Positions 1-13,037 of a stretch of DNA of 64,000 nt are shown in pieces. Every line of letters starts with the position of its first letter. The stretch's first letter is position 1. This stretch comes from Brasenia schreberi. Taxonomy: Eukaryota; Streptophyta; Magnoliopsida; Nymphaeales; Cabombaceae. The notes below the pieces were generated by a model that had not been told where the DNA came from, made no database searches, and worked only from the letters and a program-made list of their open reading frames with translations. The position numbers and the translations under genes are program-made. The DNA lies in the NCBI GenBank assembly GCA_036023115.1, contig JAYKKT010000041.1, positions 3,187,501 to 3,251,500 on the forward strand. Direction: 5' to 3'.

Positions 1-38
<38 letters not shown>

Positions 39-1382
39 AATAGATAGATAGATAGCTAAAGTTGGGTAGCATTTGGGTCACCTCATAAAGGACGATAAAA
101 CAAATTAGTTGCTCAAAGTAGACTTGCTATTGACTCAAAACATACCTAACGTACTCTCGACCTTTGCTTAAGATTGACTTGATTATGGCTTGAATTCAAC
201 TTGCAACTGAAAGACCAAAGCTTGATCAAACTCAAGAATGAATTAGCATTTCTTAAATGAATTTAGTCGAGTTTGCCGATACTCGCGTTAGAAGCTCTTG
301 TAATAACTCTCATGAGCACAAATAGCAAAGGTTGTTCAATGTTTAGATGATCTTTCAACTTTGCTTTTCCCTGAAAAGTTTTCTCAATTCGATATATGAA
401 AGAATTTCAATATTAACAAAAAAAAGTGTAAATTGAAAATATCGACCAATTCCTCTATCTTCAAACCAATTATTAAGAATCATTAAATTCTTATTATTAA
501 TGAGTATTGTTTCATAACAACTTTATACAGGCTCGATTGTTGTTTGGTTTGTGCTTGAGCTAAGACAACATTTGGTAGTAGACATTACCCATTCCACCAA
601 AACCTAGAACCGAAACTAAACCGGCCCGTTCCGGGTGTGCATCCACTTTCGGTTCAACGAGTTCAAGGTTCTCGGTCGGTTCCAATTTCATTTGAAAATT
701 CTATTAAATAAAAGTGGGATTCTAAAACTGAAACAAAAGAAAGTCTCAGAACCGCCAGTTCTAGACATTGGTTCCCTAACATGTGTAACCAGAACCGAAC
801 CGTGGGGTCTCTAGTTCTAGTCCTGACTGGTTTCAGGTGAGTCCAAACCATCCACCTCTACATACTGGTTCAAGTGGGTTTCATATTAATTTGGGCATAA
901 TTTTCGAATAAGCAAACGGATCAGGTTATATACTGATTCAGACCAATATCCAGTTCACCTTTGGATAAATTCAAATATGTTTTTTAAAGATCCAAATAAG
1001 TTCAGTAATAGATTGGTTCAGGTTCAAAAGGATTGACGTCTATAAGTCTCATACCAAAATCTAACCCGCTTTCAATAAGGATGTAAATTCTACAATCGAT
1101 CCGAACTGTTGAGTTTGCCAAATGAGTTTTAGTGGGTTGAAAGTTTCAAGACTCGTGTTTGGTTCGTGTAAACCTAATCGGTTACACCTGTTTTGGATGG
1201 GCCCAGACCCAACCCAGAAAGTCATGATTCAGGTTGGATTAAGCATGCCCGGGTTAGGTCCGGATCAACCTGAAGCAACCACTAAAAGGTCGAGTCCATG
1301 GACCTGTATGCAACCTGATTACGTATAAATACAGTTCTTTCGATCTGTTCTTTATTTTTTTCTTTTATAAGTTTTTCTCAGA

Positions 1383-1434
<52 letters not shown>

Positions 1435-1437
1435 TAG

Positions 1438-1477
<40 letters not shown>

Positions 1478-2460
1478 TTTGTCTTAGATGCATAATCTTG
1501 CTCAAGTATTTTCACCATTTGATTTTTGACATCGACGATTGATATTTGAATCACTTTATATAAATACAAAGTACAAAAATATAAGAGTAGATTTTACTCA
1601 AATTTCTATCATTGATATCAAAAATTGAATGATAAAAATATTTGTGTAAGATTATAAACCAAATAAGTGGGAATAACCTCAAACCCGATATGTCAAAGAG
1701 GGCTGAAAAGATCAGGTTTGTTAGGGAAAACAACATTTTACGTGACCCGACACAAAGACATAACTTTGAATTTGACCTAAAACTAAAACCTAACCAAATT
1801 AACATATTCTGATATATTTTTTCTTACTTTGCATCTGCATATAGATATTTTGATTCATTCGAGTATTTTTCAGCTTTCAGCTTTTGAAACTGAATCAACA
1901 CAAAATAATCAAATTTATTTAAATTTAGAACTGAGTGAAGCGAAAAATTAAAAACTGAACCTAACTTTGAAAGAAATCAGTGGCCTCAATTTTGTTTTTA
2001 GGTCATAATTGATTTTTCCCCTGCCCTAACGTGGTTAGTATTTCATGTTAGTGAGGCACATTTTTCCACACTAGGAGCAGGTGCCTGCCCCACATTGGAA
2101 ACCCCTTATTGGACTCCATCCCGTCATGTCCAACGGGTCTTGGATCACACCTCGCACCTGTCCTCCTTCAACCTACAAAAATTATTTTTTAAAAGAAAAA
2201 CCAATTAACGTCGTATATCCTTACATCATACATTAAAAACCCATTATAATGTATATAACATATAAATAAATAAATTTTATAAATACATTGTAACTATTAA
2301 TATATAAATAAATAAATAAATAAAGTACATATAAGATAGTGCTATACACTCAATTCATTACATAATTAAATCTTTTCTAACATTTGTACAAAAAGTATAT
2401 TGTTATACATTAAATATGAATACGAAAATTTAAGTTTCCATCGTTGATCAATGGTAACCA

Positions 2461-2501
<41 letters not shown>

Positions 2502-2900
2502 CAGTTCTCATTAAATCTTATTCTAGATATTGTCACTTTCTAACCAGTTTGGTGGTTTTAATCCAACCGAATTAGACCAAGAACCGGTAAAACTGAAACA
2601 AAAACGAGACTCAAGACTCACACGATCCGTTTTCGATTTCGCCTATTATCAAACCCGAACTGGCGGTTTCAAACTCTCAGTTTTGATATTTTTTAAATAT
2701 TTTTTATAAAGTCACCCATCCCAAGAGATTCAAAGTTAAACCAAAACTAACCCACAACTAACCGAGACCGGCCCGAGCCAATTCGTTTACAATTTCAGGT
2801 TCGGAACTAACTGGGGGCATGATTACCCCAACCCTGCCTCAGGTAAGGTTGGGTAGCCGCCAGGAGGGTAGGGTTTGCGATCCCTATATCGTACGCTGTT
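1..2900. other. Intergenic, repeat-rich, no gene seen
   Basis: I find no coding exon here. The window opens with (TA)n(GA)n at 1-38, and a compound (TA)n(GATA)n(GA)n tract lies at about 1391-1478. A (TA)n run is at about 2463-2493. Stretches at about 579-860, 900-1050 and 2540-2810 are rich in GGTTC/ACCGG words, like the foldback-type repeats annotated elsewhere in the window. The short open frames here are low-complexity or repeat-derived. Confidence 0.6.
1391..1478. repeat. Compound microsatellite (TA)n(GATA)n(GA)n
   Basis: An uninterrupted TA tract passes directly into GATA units and then GA units. The same TA-next-to-GA architecture occurs at the window start, at 13909-14002 and, inverted as CT then AT, at 24179-24286. 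Confidence 0.95.
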
Positions 2901-3046
2901 GGCGGACACAAACACAATCATTCGGGTCAACCTAGTTCAGATTCCATGTCGTGTTTAAAGTCCAGCGGAGACACTTACAGGGAAGACAGATCCGAATACG
3001 ACCTGGATAAGAGAAACCCTGATTTTTTCCATCTTCTTGTGATGCC

Positions 3047-3048
<2 letters not shown>

Positions 3049-3090
<42 letters not shown>
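3049..3090 (+). repeat. (CT)n tract in the 5' region of the KH gene
   Basis: About 21 CT dinucleotides lie roughly 830 bp upstream of the KH-protein start codon. Pyrimidine tracts near transcription starts and in 5' UTRs are common in plants, so this may mark the first, non-coding exon. That placement is inferred. Confidence 0.8.
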
Positions 3091-3091
<1 letters not shown>

Positions 3092-3236
3092 CGTTTGGGA
3101 GACTTTTCTGTCTCCCCGCTGCATTCTACAGCCAGGATTCCTTCGGAAAACAGCCAGGTGCGCCATCTACTTCAACCCTAATGTACTTTCCGCCTCTTTT
3201 GCGTGGCTCTAATCGAGGTCGGTTTGTTTGGTTGCC

Positions 3237-3271
3237 GTTTGGGTTTAGGTTTAGGTTTTGGGGTTTAGGGA
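3237..3271 (-). promoter_or_regulatory. Telo-box-like cluster upstream of the KH gene
   Basis: The plus strand reads as repeated GTTTAGG words ending in GGGGTTTAGGG. On the minus strand this gives several AAACCTA and one CCCTAAACCCC match, close to the plant telo-box AAACCCTA. Telo-boxes are known in promoters and 5' UTRs of translation- and RNA-related plant genes. The position 650-680 bp before the KH ATG fits a promoter or 5' UTR-intron location. The motif is seen; the function is inferred. Confidence 0.45.
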
Positions 3272-3916
3272 GTAGGGATTGAGTCTTTCGACGGAGGATT
3301 CTCTTCATTCAAAGCGTCTGTGCTGAATCTATGTTTGATGTTTGGGGGTGGCGTTTAGACCCTTGGATGCGAAATGAGCAGTTTGGGATCCGTTCTTTCT
3401 GTCTGAAAAGTTGAACGCTTAAAGGCTCTTTCCTTCTCTTTTTTGTTTGTGTGGAAAAGCAGATATTTGTGCTCTGAATAGAGGAAATGTGATGGTTGAT
3501 TTCTGGGTTTGTTTGTTTTAGGTTTCTTGTAATGGTCGATTATGTTATATAACTCTCAAGTTCTAAAACAAGATCTTGCTTTTGGTTCAACCGTACTTAT
3601 GAAAAGAAAAATGTTTTGTTCGATGAATTTGAACGTGAATAAGGAGGAAATTTCGTTCTATGATGGCTCTTGCATTCAGTTGGAAGACAATCGGTTTTAC
3701 GAAATTCAAATTTTTGGTTTTCTGATTCTGAAATCAGTCCTGTCACCTTCTGTATGAGTGCTTGCTCTGACTTGTTCTTGACATGCTGTTCGTGGGTGTT
3801 CAATTCTTTTTAAGTAATCTTTGTTCTCAAATCTGCAAAGTGAATGATATGTTTTGTGTCTGCGATCAGAATTTTGGAGTAATATTTGCGCTCACCTGGA
3901 AGCTAGTTTCTGCTGA

Positions 3917-6791
3917 ATGGCCGGTCAGAGATATAACTCTGGTAAGCGATCCCACCATCAAGTAGACTCGAGAGCCATGAATGAAAATGGCAGGGGTAAG
4001 AGGAGGTATTCAGGAGATGAAAGAGATCAGTATGTTCCTGGGCCAGATGATACCGTGTACCGTTATTTGTGTCCGGGGAGGAAGATTGGAAGCATAATCG
4101 GAAGAGGAGGTGAAATTGTTAAGCAATTAAGGTCTGAAAGTCGTGCAAAAATCCGTATTGGTGAAACAATTCCTGGATGTGATGAGCGAGTAGTGACTAT
4201 ATTTAGTCCCAGTGGACGGAGTAAGGGGACTGGCAGTGAAGAAGAGGAAGAAGAGATGGAGTTTCTTTGCCCATCACAAGATGCGCTCTTCAGGGTACAT
4301 GATAGGATTATAGCTGATGAAACGCCTGGTGAAGAAGAGACTGATCCGGAGAACCGGGTCATCACTGCTCGTCTGCTTGTACCTTCAGATCAGATTGGAT
4401 GCATCATCGGTAAAGGTGGTCAAATCATTCAGAACATGCGGAGTGAAACATCAGCTCAGATTCGTATACTGAAGAGTGATCAAATACCGCCTTGTGCCAT
4501 GAGTTCTGACGAGCTGCTTCAGGTAGTACTGATGTGCATCCCTTCTTGTTTTTGAACTGCTTCATCCTTATCATATGGTAGCTTAAATAGTTCCATAAAA
4601 GCATAATGAATTTACCTTATCAAAACTGGTGGTTGGTGGAGTGGATTGAATGATTGTACATCAAAGAGGAAAGCGAAGTTGAGATTTTTCAGTTCATAAT
4701 TTGGCTTAAAGTGTACTTGTTGTGTGTAACTCAGCAATGATCGAGTTTGGTCCTGACCTTGCTGACGAGAGGGGGAACATAGATTCTATATTTTGGATAA
4801 AACTTATTCACGCATCCTGTTGGTTGTTTCATGGCATATCCTTATTGTCTAGGATGTGTTTGATATGTCAGCCCAGGTGGCTTGCAGAGTATATCTATCT
4901 ATCATCATTCTATCTTCTGAACTCCTCCTCAGTTTCTTATTGTGCTACACGGTTGTTCCTCATTGATGACGTCTGTACTTTCTGACTGAGTTGTTTGTAC
5001 TGTAAATGTGTTGTGCTTCAGATATCTGGAGATCAATCTGTTGTCAGGAAGGCACTCTATCAAGTTTCATCTCGTCTCCATGATAATCCCTCAAAGTCGA
5101 CACCCTTTTTATCAGGTGCACCGGGCATGTACCCTTCTGGTGGTCATTACATGGGCCCCAATGCAGGTAATCAAATCTTTACTCCAATGGTACCTCCTTC
5201 CGGTGGGAGCTGGTCTTTGGGGTCTGCAAATCCTTTCTTCCCTGCACCAATTGTTAGAGATGAGAACTCAGCCAGGGAATTTAGTCTCCGCCTGGTGTGC
5301 GCTACTGGCTTGATTGGCGGTGTTATTGGGAAAGGTGGTGGCATCATCAAGCAGATAAGACAGGAATCTGGAGCAATTATTAAAGTTCAAAGTTCTACTG
5401 CTGAAGAAGACTGTATAATAGCTATCTCATCTAAGGAGGTACCTAGCTTTGTTAGCCTGTAAACTTTGTTTCCATCTCTCCTTCTGTTAGTTTTGGCTTC
5501 TTGATTTGTGGTTTGCTTGCCAGTTCTTTGAGGACCCTATTTCAGCTACCATTGATGCTGCGGTTAGGCTTCAGCCAAGATGCAGCGAGAAGACCGAAAG
5601 AGAATCTGGTGAGGTTTCATATACCACGCGCCTTCTAGTGCCAACAACACGCATAGGGTGCTTGATTGGCAAAGGTGGGACAATCATAACTGAGATGAGG
5701 AGGGCGACAAGAGCTAATATTCGAATTTTTTCGAAAGAGAATCTTCCAAAGGTTGCTGCTGAGGATGACGAAATGGTGCAGGTTGGTTGAGTTTTCCTGG
5801 CTTATGCAAACTGATAGTTTATATATTTTATGAATTCACGATGCTTGGTGGGGCCATGTTCTTACCGACTGCTGCTTCCTCCATACCGTGGATTCATTTT
5901 ATCTCTGTCTTTTGTAATTTTGTCTGATTTATGCAACTGACAAGAAGAGTTCTATGCTTAAACTATGTCCATATCAGCTAGCTGTTCGTATCATATTTAA
6001 AATTGTTGTTGGCCTCCATCATCGTGATTTTTTGTATCAATGCTTTGCAGATCAGCGGGGAACTTGAGATCACCAGGAATGCTCTTATTCAAGTGGCAAC
6101 AAGACTGAAGGCCAACTTTTTCGAAAGAGAAGGGGCATTACCTTCATTTCCCTCAGCTGTTCCTTACATTCCAATGCCGGGAGGTCCTCCAGAACCTCCA
6201 AAGTATAGCAGAAAGATGGATACTAAATCTCATGGCAGGGGATACTCCTATTCTGGTTATGGTGGTCATTCTGATGCGCCTTCTTTTGATAGTTATGATA
6301 GCTATAATGTTGGCCAGGTGATGTTACATACCTTAGAAGTTGTGAGGTCTTCTCATATGTTATGCGTACTGCATTTAGTTTTCTCATAGTTTTGTGCCCT
6401 TTTGTGTTCGGAACTGCAAGAGCTAAATCATTTGCCCATTGCTCTCAGGGCGGCAGTGGAGGCGCTTATGGATCATATGGCGCTTATGGATCAACTCGGT
6501 CAGGTGGTTCAGGGTAAGAGCTTGTTTGTCTGCTCCTTGAAGTTCCAATGTATGTTTTTCAAACTCAGTTGTGAAGGGCAGGAGATGGTGCTTCCTTTAC
6601 ATTTTATACCTCTCTGTCTTCTTTTCATCTACAATCATGTCAGCAATAGGAAATTAGGATTCTACTTTCAGTCCGATTATGCAAACATCGCTATTTGAAA
6701 AGAAAAAGTATCATCTGTTCTGATTTTGAACTTTTTTACCAGGACGTCTGGTCAAACCCCTATTTCCCATGGAAAACACCACGGTTACTAG
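3917..6791 (+). CDS. Four-KH-domain RNA-binding protein (HEN4/At4g18375-like), six exons
   Basis: Predicted exons are 3917-4522, 5022-5438, 5524-5781, 6051-6317, 6449-6513 and 6743-6791. All introns are GT-AG, phases agree, and the product is about 553 residues. It starts MAGQRYNSGKRSHH. Four KH domains each carry the GxxG loop: IGSIIGRGGEIV and IGCIIGKGGQII in exon 1, IGGVIGKGGGII in exon 2 and IGCLIGKGGTII in exon 3. The second and fourth domains finish across an intron beginning with ISG (ISGDQSVVRK, ISGELEITRN). A Gly/Tyr/Ser-rich tail follows and ends SHGKHHGY before TAG. Plant multi-KH proteins of this family bind single-stranded RNA in pre-mRNA processing; the targets here are unknown. 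The ATG chosen is the first in frame after an in-frame-closed stretch, probably following a 5' UTR intron. The short last exon is the least certain: another frame through 6743-6825 would give a different C-terminus. Confidence 0.9.
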
Positions 6792-7560
6792 GGTCCTCGC
6801 TGATTGTGGCCTGCAGGTAGATACATCATCTACATGCAAACTCTAGTTCCTTTGGGCTTGCATTAACCAATTCTCATGTTTGACAAGCTTTCTTTTCTTA
6901 AGCCTAGCCAGAACCTTGCCTATATATGGATTCTCTAATGTGCCTGTTTTGTTTTGACATTTTTTGCCTTCCCTTCCTATACACACAGCTGAGCCATGCG
7001 AAGTCCGGAGCCAGACCTGCCTTTTGATGAAGCCTGCAGCCTAAAACTGAGGACCAGACGAGCAGTGCTGGTGAAACTTTGGCCCACCCATTCCATCTCA
7101 CCAAACTTTTAGAGCTTTCAGCTCCGAAGGGCAGACCTATATGTAATGAGCAAAAACTTGAATGCTTGAATTTAACTTTCTGTCATGAGGCATGATTTTT
7201 AGGACCTTTGATGTTTCACTCCTGGACAAGCTTTAGAGCCGTCAGTGTTTGTGGTTGTTCTAAAACTCAACATAGCATGATTGTTGTCCTTTATCCTGTT
7301 ACTGGTGAACTTGTAGATTTTCTTTATGCAAGCATATTGTTTTGCCTAAGAAGTGCCTGATTGCTTGTTAACCAATAGTATTGGAACCCTGGCTTAAAAC
7401 CCAGAGCATCGGATAAATGTGCCAGTCGATTAGATAGAATACTAATCAGGAAGTTGGTCCGTGTTGGGCCAGTATGCAGCTTAAGTCTGGGAGTTTTTTT
7501 CTGTACCAATGCAATCACCTTGTGTGCATGCATCTGGAAGGATAAAACAGTGCTTTGGGC
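6792..7560 (+). other. Probable 3' UTR and downstream flank of the KH gene
   Basis: T-rich non-coding DNA without a conserved frame follows the stop codon. A GTAGAT donor-like site right after GGCCTGCAG at about 6816 leaves room for a spliced or alternative 3' end. No clear polyadenylation signal could be chosen. Confidence 0.35.
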
Positions 7561-7599
7561 CATGCTCTGCAATTTTTGCTTATAAGTTACTTCTGCAGC

Positions 7600-9250
7600 A
7601 TTTATGTTGTTTTGCAGCTGATAAATTGATCCAGGGCCCGGCTGGGGTCAATCGTCATCAGCCTCAGGCACATATGCTGATGTGAGAACAGAGCTGAGTT
7701 ACGGGGAGGGGTACCTGCAATGTTGGTGCAGGAGCAGTGACCGGCAGGATGAGTTCTTGGTCTCACCCAAATTCTCAGAAAAACAGACGGTACAATAATC
7801 TAAGTATTAAACCCTCATAGTACACAAATATTATATTATGCCCATAACCCTAAAATATTCGACTGAAACATATAGTCCTTGGTCGAATCGTAGGTTATAA
7901 CACGGAGCCCCCTGGCTAGAACCGTGGATCTATTGCCTCACCCTAAAAGCAAGTCTTTTAGATCCACCACAGTGGTGGAAGGACGCCTCTAAATCTGCAC
8001 ACGAGGTTTTAACTTTTCCCGCAGGACCGCCAAAAACTTTTAGGCGATCCCTTAGTAATGGTGGTTCCTTAAACTCCTGTTGCTTTAATGGGAGTATGTC
8101 GCGTGTTCAAAAGCCTACTTGATACGCACTCACAGTGTGGCTCACCTGGCTACGGGCTCAGATTCCCAAATGGAACATCGAGACTTCAATACCCGGGGTG
8201 TTCTTGCTTAGCTTCGATCTCCCCATTGTAACAGAAAAAGAAAATGAAGCGACTTGATAGGAAGGGTAAGACTCGTTTAATAAATGTGACGGTAATGATG
8301 TCCATCACGTGGTGCTAGGCCCTGAGCAGAACCGCCCCAAAGGGAATTTTCATGTTATTCGTGAGCTGAGCCAAATGAATTGTGTCACAAGAAATTGGCC
8401 TTTGTGCAAACCCTTCGATTTTTTCCTCAGTATTTCTAGAATTTCTGGTTTGGTCCTCTATTCTCCCCCTTTCTCCGATCTTCTATTCACTGCCTTTTTT
8501 TGAAACGTCTTCCATTTCTTGCAAGCTGTTGTAATTCCGATTTTCCTCTTTCAGCAATTTCTCAGTCCGAGTACTTAAGGATGTTCATTGGGTTCTAAGT
8601 AAGGTTTTCAACTATAGACGACAGTGATAAGAAGCTTTCATTTTTGCCAGGTTACCCTCACTAGCAGGGCTGCCATAACTAGTTCTTCACAAGGTTCGAT
8701 ATATAGAGTGTAGTGCCGATTGACTTGCTTGACCCGGATCTACCAGAGAGGGATAATAAGTTCTGTGGTCTTTGTGCTTCCATATACCCGGTATGCTTGT
8801 TGGTGCATCCCATCATGTGGGTGGGTGTACGTACTGTTGGTGGAGCATTCTGATCTTTGGAGGAAAAGGAGATCATGACCTGGCTATGTTTGCAAATACG
8901 ATTCATTATTGCATATGCCCTAGAACCATGACAAATATGTTGCAAGTACCTAACTTTTGATTTGGGCAACCCCTCTTGGGTCTTTAGATCAGTGTCAGGT
9001 TTTACCACTTGATTGGTGTTACTTTGAAACCAGCAAGGATGAGACCAAGCTGAAATTGTATAGTGCCTACCTGGTTACGCAACTTTGCGAAGTGAAGTTG
9101 CTTGAGCGGGTGCTTTGATTTGTTTGTGGTCTCACTCCTTTAGACCAACTTAAGGAATGAGTCCACTTCTTTTTGCACAGAAAGATTAAGATGACTGAGT
9201 GACTTTAGGAAGATGAGTCATTATTCCTTTTTCTGCCACCGTCTCCATTA
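7600..9250. other. Non-coding stretch, possibly an unclassified repeat
   Basis: No coding exon is recognised. At 7640-8240 the sequence has a punctuated, GC-richer character (GGTACCTGCAATG, CGGAGCCCCCTGG, ACCCGGGGTG) unlike the surrounding intergenic DNA. It may be a degenerate transposable element, but no LTR, terminal inverted repeat or protein remnant is visible. Confidence 0.3.
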
Positions 9251-9270
9251 TGCTGCTTCACAATAAGATT

Positions 9271-9569
9271 TGTTTTGTTTTCTATTCCCTTGTGCTCTTC
9301 TGATTCAGTGATAAACTCTGTGTGTGTGTGTGTGTGTGTGTTTGTGTGACAAGCAACATGTTCCCCTCATTTCATGAACCAATTTCTTTCACTTATGGAA
9401 TGTGGTCTTGGTGCTATTTGTTTTGTTTTCTATTCCCTTGTGCTCTTCTGATTCAGTGATGACTCTGTGTGTGTGTGTGTGATTGTGATTGTGTTTGTGT
9501 GACAAGCAACATGTTCCCCTCATTTGATGAACCAAGTTCCTTCACTTATGGAATGTGGTCTTGGTGCTA
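9271..9569. repeat. Direct tandem duplication, two units of about 148 bp
   Basis: Units at about 9271-9418 and 9419-9569 share the order TGTTTTCTATTCCC, CTTCTGATTCAGTGAT, a (GT)n tract, GTGACAAGCAACATG and GAATGTGGTCTTGG. They differ by a few substitutions and by GT-tract length. This looks like a local duplication mediated by slippage or unequal exchange. Confidence 0.9.
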
Positions 9570-10552
9570 TTGGTTCTGGTGTGGTGGTTTTTCTTCCCTT
9601 TCTTAGGAACTCACTTTGTTTTCCTCAAATGTTTGCCTATTTCCAATCATCGTTCACCCTGAGTCTGTGGCTCTCTTGGAATACAGTATCTTGTGCTTTG
9701 CTAGCCAACGAGACTCCCCAGCTGAGCCAACAGTGTAATTGCCTTGATTTGAATATGATTTGCAATGTGTCGTTTATATTTTTTTAATTGCTTCTACCAC
9801 TTGAATTATTGCTTCCACTGCTCATTAGTCGTGATTATAGCATAATAATGTTGAACAAGGGGCATGATTGTGAGAGTTCATATGGTTTTGCATGGAAGAG
9901 TATGTTCTTTTTCTTGCAGAAAAATATGAAATAGGAACCAAGTCACTAGCTTGACACGGTAGCATGAAAAAGGTCTGTTCTTTGGCTTTCTTAGTTTGAC
10001 ATATTCCAACTTGATCCAAATTTTTTTCCTCTATCAGCAAGTATTGATCAGTTATGTCGTGAAGCATGTCAAATTTTGCCTGTGGTGATTACTTGGATCT
10101 ACTTAGGTTCATATATTTCTTTTTGTTCAAAGTGCTTGAAGTCCTGTATCCTAGATAGTTTACTGCTACAAATATCAATAGATATGTAGTGGCATGCAGT
10201 CAATATGGAGTTCTTGATGTCCTGAAAAATGTGAAGCTATGTTTTATCCTTGTATGTGATTTTGTGTTGTTTCTGTAGCATCATCTATCTCTTGTTGCCT
10301 TCCGTGGATGCTTCGACAATCTTCATTGAATCTGTATCGGTAACTCTGTTCTAGTTTAAACTTCTTAGGCTTCAACCACTAAATGATTTCCTTTTAGACT
10401 GGACAATTTGAAGCGATGTTATCGTTGATGGGCAGCATGACTTGAAGCCAAAAGGGTAGGTTGCATATAGGTAAGATTATTACAAATTATTACATCACAC
10501 ATCCATATACCCCTTATCTGCATTCATGCACACTCCCACGCACATGTATGTA

Positions 10553-10558
<6 letters not shown>

Positions 10559-10633
<75 letters not shown>
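10559..10633. repeat. (TA)n microsatellite, about 75 bp
   Basis: A perfect TA dinucleotide run, one of several very long ones in this window. Confidence 0.95.
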
Positions 10634-10635
<2 letters not shown>

Positions 10636-12480
10636 CATTGTGAATCTAGATTAGTAGATGTGGGGCTTTCTACTCATGTCGCAGCATTCTCATATCATGT
10701 GTTGTAAGCTCATGTCGGGTCAATTGGCAATGCTTTATGTGTGAAGAAACCAATCTTCTGTTTGTTTTGCATTAATTTCAACCGGGTTACTGTCACTTAT
10801 CATATTGTATGGTATATTTTGTCACCAGCTGATCTCAGTTTTTCTTTGTATGCCCCAAATTTGTGAAGTTCAAGGGTTTTTAACTGCATCTTAAACTCTA
10901 TCAGTTTCTTCCTTTGTTCGTAAAATCAGAGTCAGAGATTTGGATTTAAGCAAAACTGGTATGCGAGCACATATAGTTGTCTTTTCACCTGTCTTCCGGC
11001 TGCATCGATTCATATGCAAGAAGCTCAGCAAACTCTTAAAATGGCTAAAGCTTACCTCAGGAAAGCAGAAGGCTGAACTCTCAAGTGTTCATATGCTTTA
11101 CTTTTTTTTTCACCAAATCTAAACTATTAAATCATTAGCCAATCCCCAGCCATACATAGGTCCAATCCCACGCTCTCCTATCCTGAAGGGCATGCTTCAC
11201 TCACATACCATCACTTTAACCTTTGAAGAATTTACCTAAAATCATCTCCTAGTCTTGGTTAATCTATGTGCTATTGATTATTGCCATCAACGTGGTGATT
11301 AGAACGAACCGGCTAGCATACCGATATGATGAAGTACTTAACATAACGAACAACTTCGTTCTGCCATTACATTATTCTTGATTGATATCAACGACGAATT
11401 TGGAAATAAATACGCTCCAGTTTGGTTTTGTGTTTGAGTGAGGGCGAGATCAGATGGATCTTTCTGAAGCATGAAAATGGGCCAACTTGCATCAGACTTT
11501 TCTATTCATAGAAGTGGCCATCAAGCGTGATCTGTTCAAGATATTGATTAGAGGTAAAAGTAGCATTAACATGTTTTCTTGCAAATGAGAGCTACAGAGG
11601 AGAGATAGGCAAGGGGTTATTCTTTGTTTTCTTGCAAATTAGAGGTAAAAGTAGCATCAACATGGATATCGATTATTTGCAAGTTAATTTTGTATTAGTT
11701 TTGTCCTTTTTACCCCTTGGCATTAGATCTGCGACGGTGGACGTAGATCTTTCCAACTGAAGCTGAAATTGTAGCTGTACTTGATTACTTAATATAAATT
11801 TTTGCTTGTTATCAATTACATCTAATGCTAAAAAAAGTGTGCTTTTTAATGTTTGATTCTTTATTATCATTACTATTATTTAACTATATTTACATTATCA
11901 TTGTTATTATTTTTTTGTGTTGTATGTGTGTGAGATAGAGAGAGATTAGTTAAATGATCAGATTTGGATATGGGTGTACCTATAAATTGGCAAAGGCACC
12001 CAGATTGCCTTGGTCAAAAGGCTCCAATAGGAGAGATTGTCTTTACGAAATTGAGTATCATAGAGTGCCTCAAGAACTGTTTAAGATAGATAGTGGTAAA
12101 CCTAACAGAAGAGGAGCATAGGTGTCGAATGTCGAAGTGTTGGCGAAGGTGTAACGCCTTGATGGAACCGTTTATGTGACAAATCTCCGCTCGACAGAAG
12201 AAAATGCGAAACTAATAAAAACATATTATACTTTGTTTCTTGTGGAATGAATTTTCATGTATAAGTTTTACTCAGAAAATTCTACGAGTTAAACAAGCCT
12301 TTACTTTAGGGTGGATAAAATAGCTTGTGGAACTGTCTAGGGCAGTTCGAAGCTCGTAAGAGTTCAATCGTGAGCAAGATTTTTTGTTTGTATTTTTTTA
12401 ATGATAATCTTTTTTTCCTTTTGAGTTATGACTAGTAGAACATTTATCTTTGCCATGGATGCCAACTTCAATTGGTGTAC

Positions 12481-13037
12481 TAGGCATGGCCGGTTCGGAA
12501 CTGGTCCAATAGTTCAAGCCAGAACCAAACAAACCTCAAAACGGTCATGAATCAGAATGGTGGTTTCGGTTCCATAATTGTAACTAAATCGGGACCGGTG
12601 ACTTTTCGGTTCGGTTATAGTTCATGGGTTGTAGGAACCAGCTTGGAATCAATGGTTTCAAACTATCTTTCACTTTAAATATATTTTTCAACTTCAACCA
12701 ATCACAAATACCTCTTCATCTCAACAGTAGGCAGTGATCTTGAGGTTGAGGCCAGTGTGAAGTTTGAATCTCGAGTATGGCTTCATGCTCTTGTATTTTA
12801 AACAGGAAAGCTTTAAACAGTTTTAGTTAACTCTATTTTTACATCTAGCTCAATGACAGAGAATGTTTTATCGTTGAAGTTAGTGGAGAGTTAGACTCCC
12901 AATGAATGCATTGTCTTTATGTTTAACAAAAAATCAAAATACTTTCAGCGGTTCAGAAACTAACGATCCTAAAACCAGAACCGAAACATATGAGCCGGTT
13001 TAGTTACGGTTCCAAGTTTATGGAACCGAACATGTCG
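12481..13037. mobile_element. ACCGG/GGTTC-rich foldback-type element, copy 1
   Basis: The left end reads TAGGCATGGCCGGTTCGG and the right end GGAACCGAACATGTCG, so the ends are imperfect inverted complements. The arms are dense in GGTTC and GAACC words that can pair. The middle (about 12690-12940) is unrelated AT-rich DNA. There is no coding capacity. It resembles a non-autonomous foldback or MITE-like element and shares its termini with the copies at 22748 and 38323. Confidence 0.5.

Larger units (their letters stand above)
2940..3916 (+). promoter_or_regulatory. Probable 5' UTR / first intron region of the KH gene
   Basis: There is no conserved coding sequence between the (CT)n tract and the ATG at 3917. 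T-rich DNA ends in a possible acceptor (AAGCTAG at about 3900-3906) just before the start codon. This suggests a non-coding first exon near 2.95-3.3 kb and a 5' UTR intron. The exact donor could not be fixed. Confidence 0.4.

Noticed and set aside
1122..1328. 68-codon plus-strand frame near 1.1-1.3 kb
   Set aside because: It sits in GGTTC-rich repeat DNA and has no recognisable family.
7600..8260. Possible tRNA-derived SINE
   Set aside because: I could not find a convincing A box plus B box at correct spacing nor a poly(A)/T tail with target duplication.
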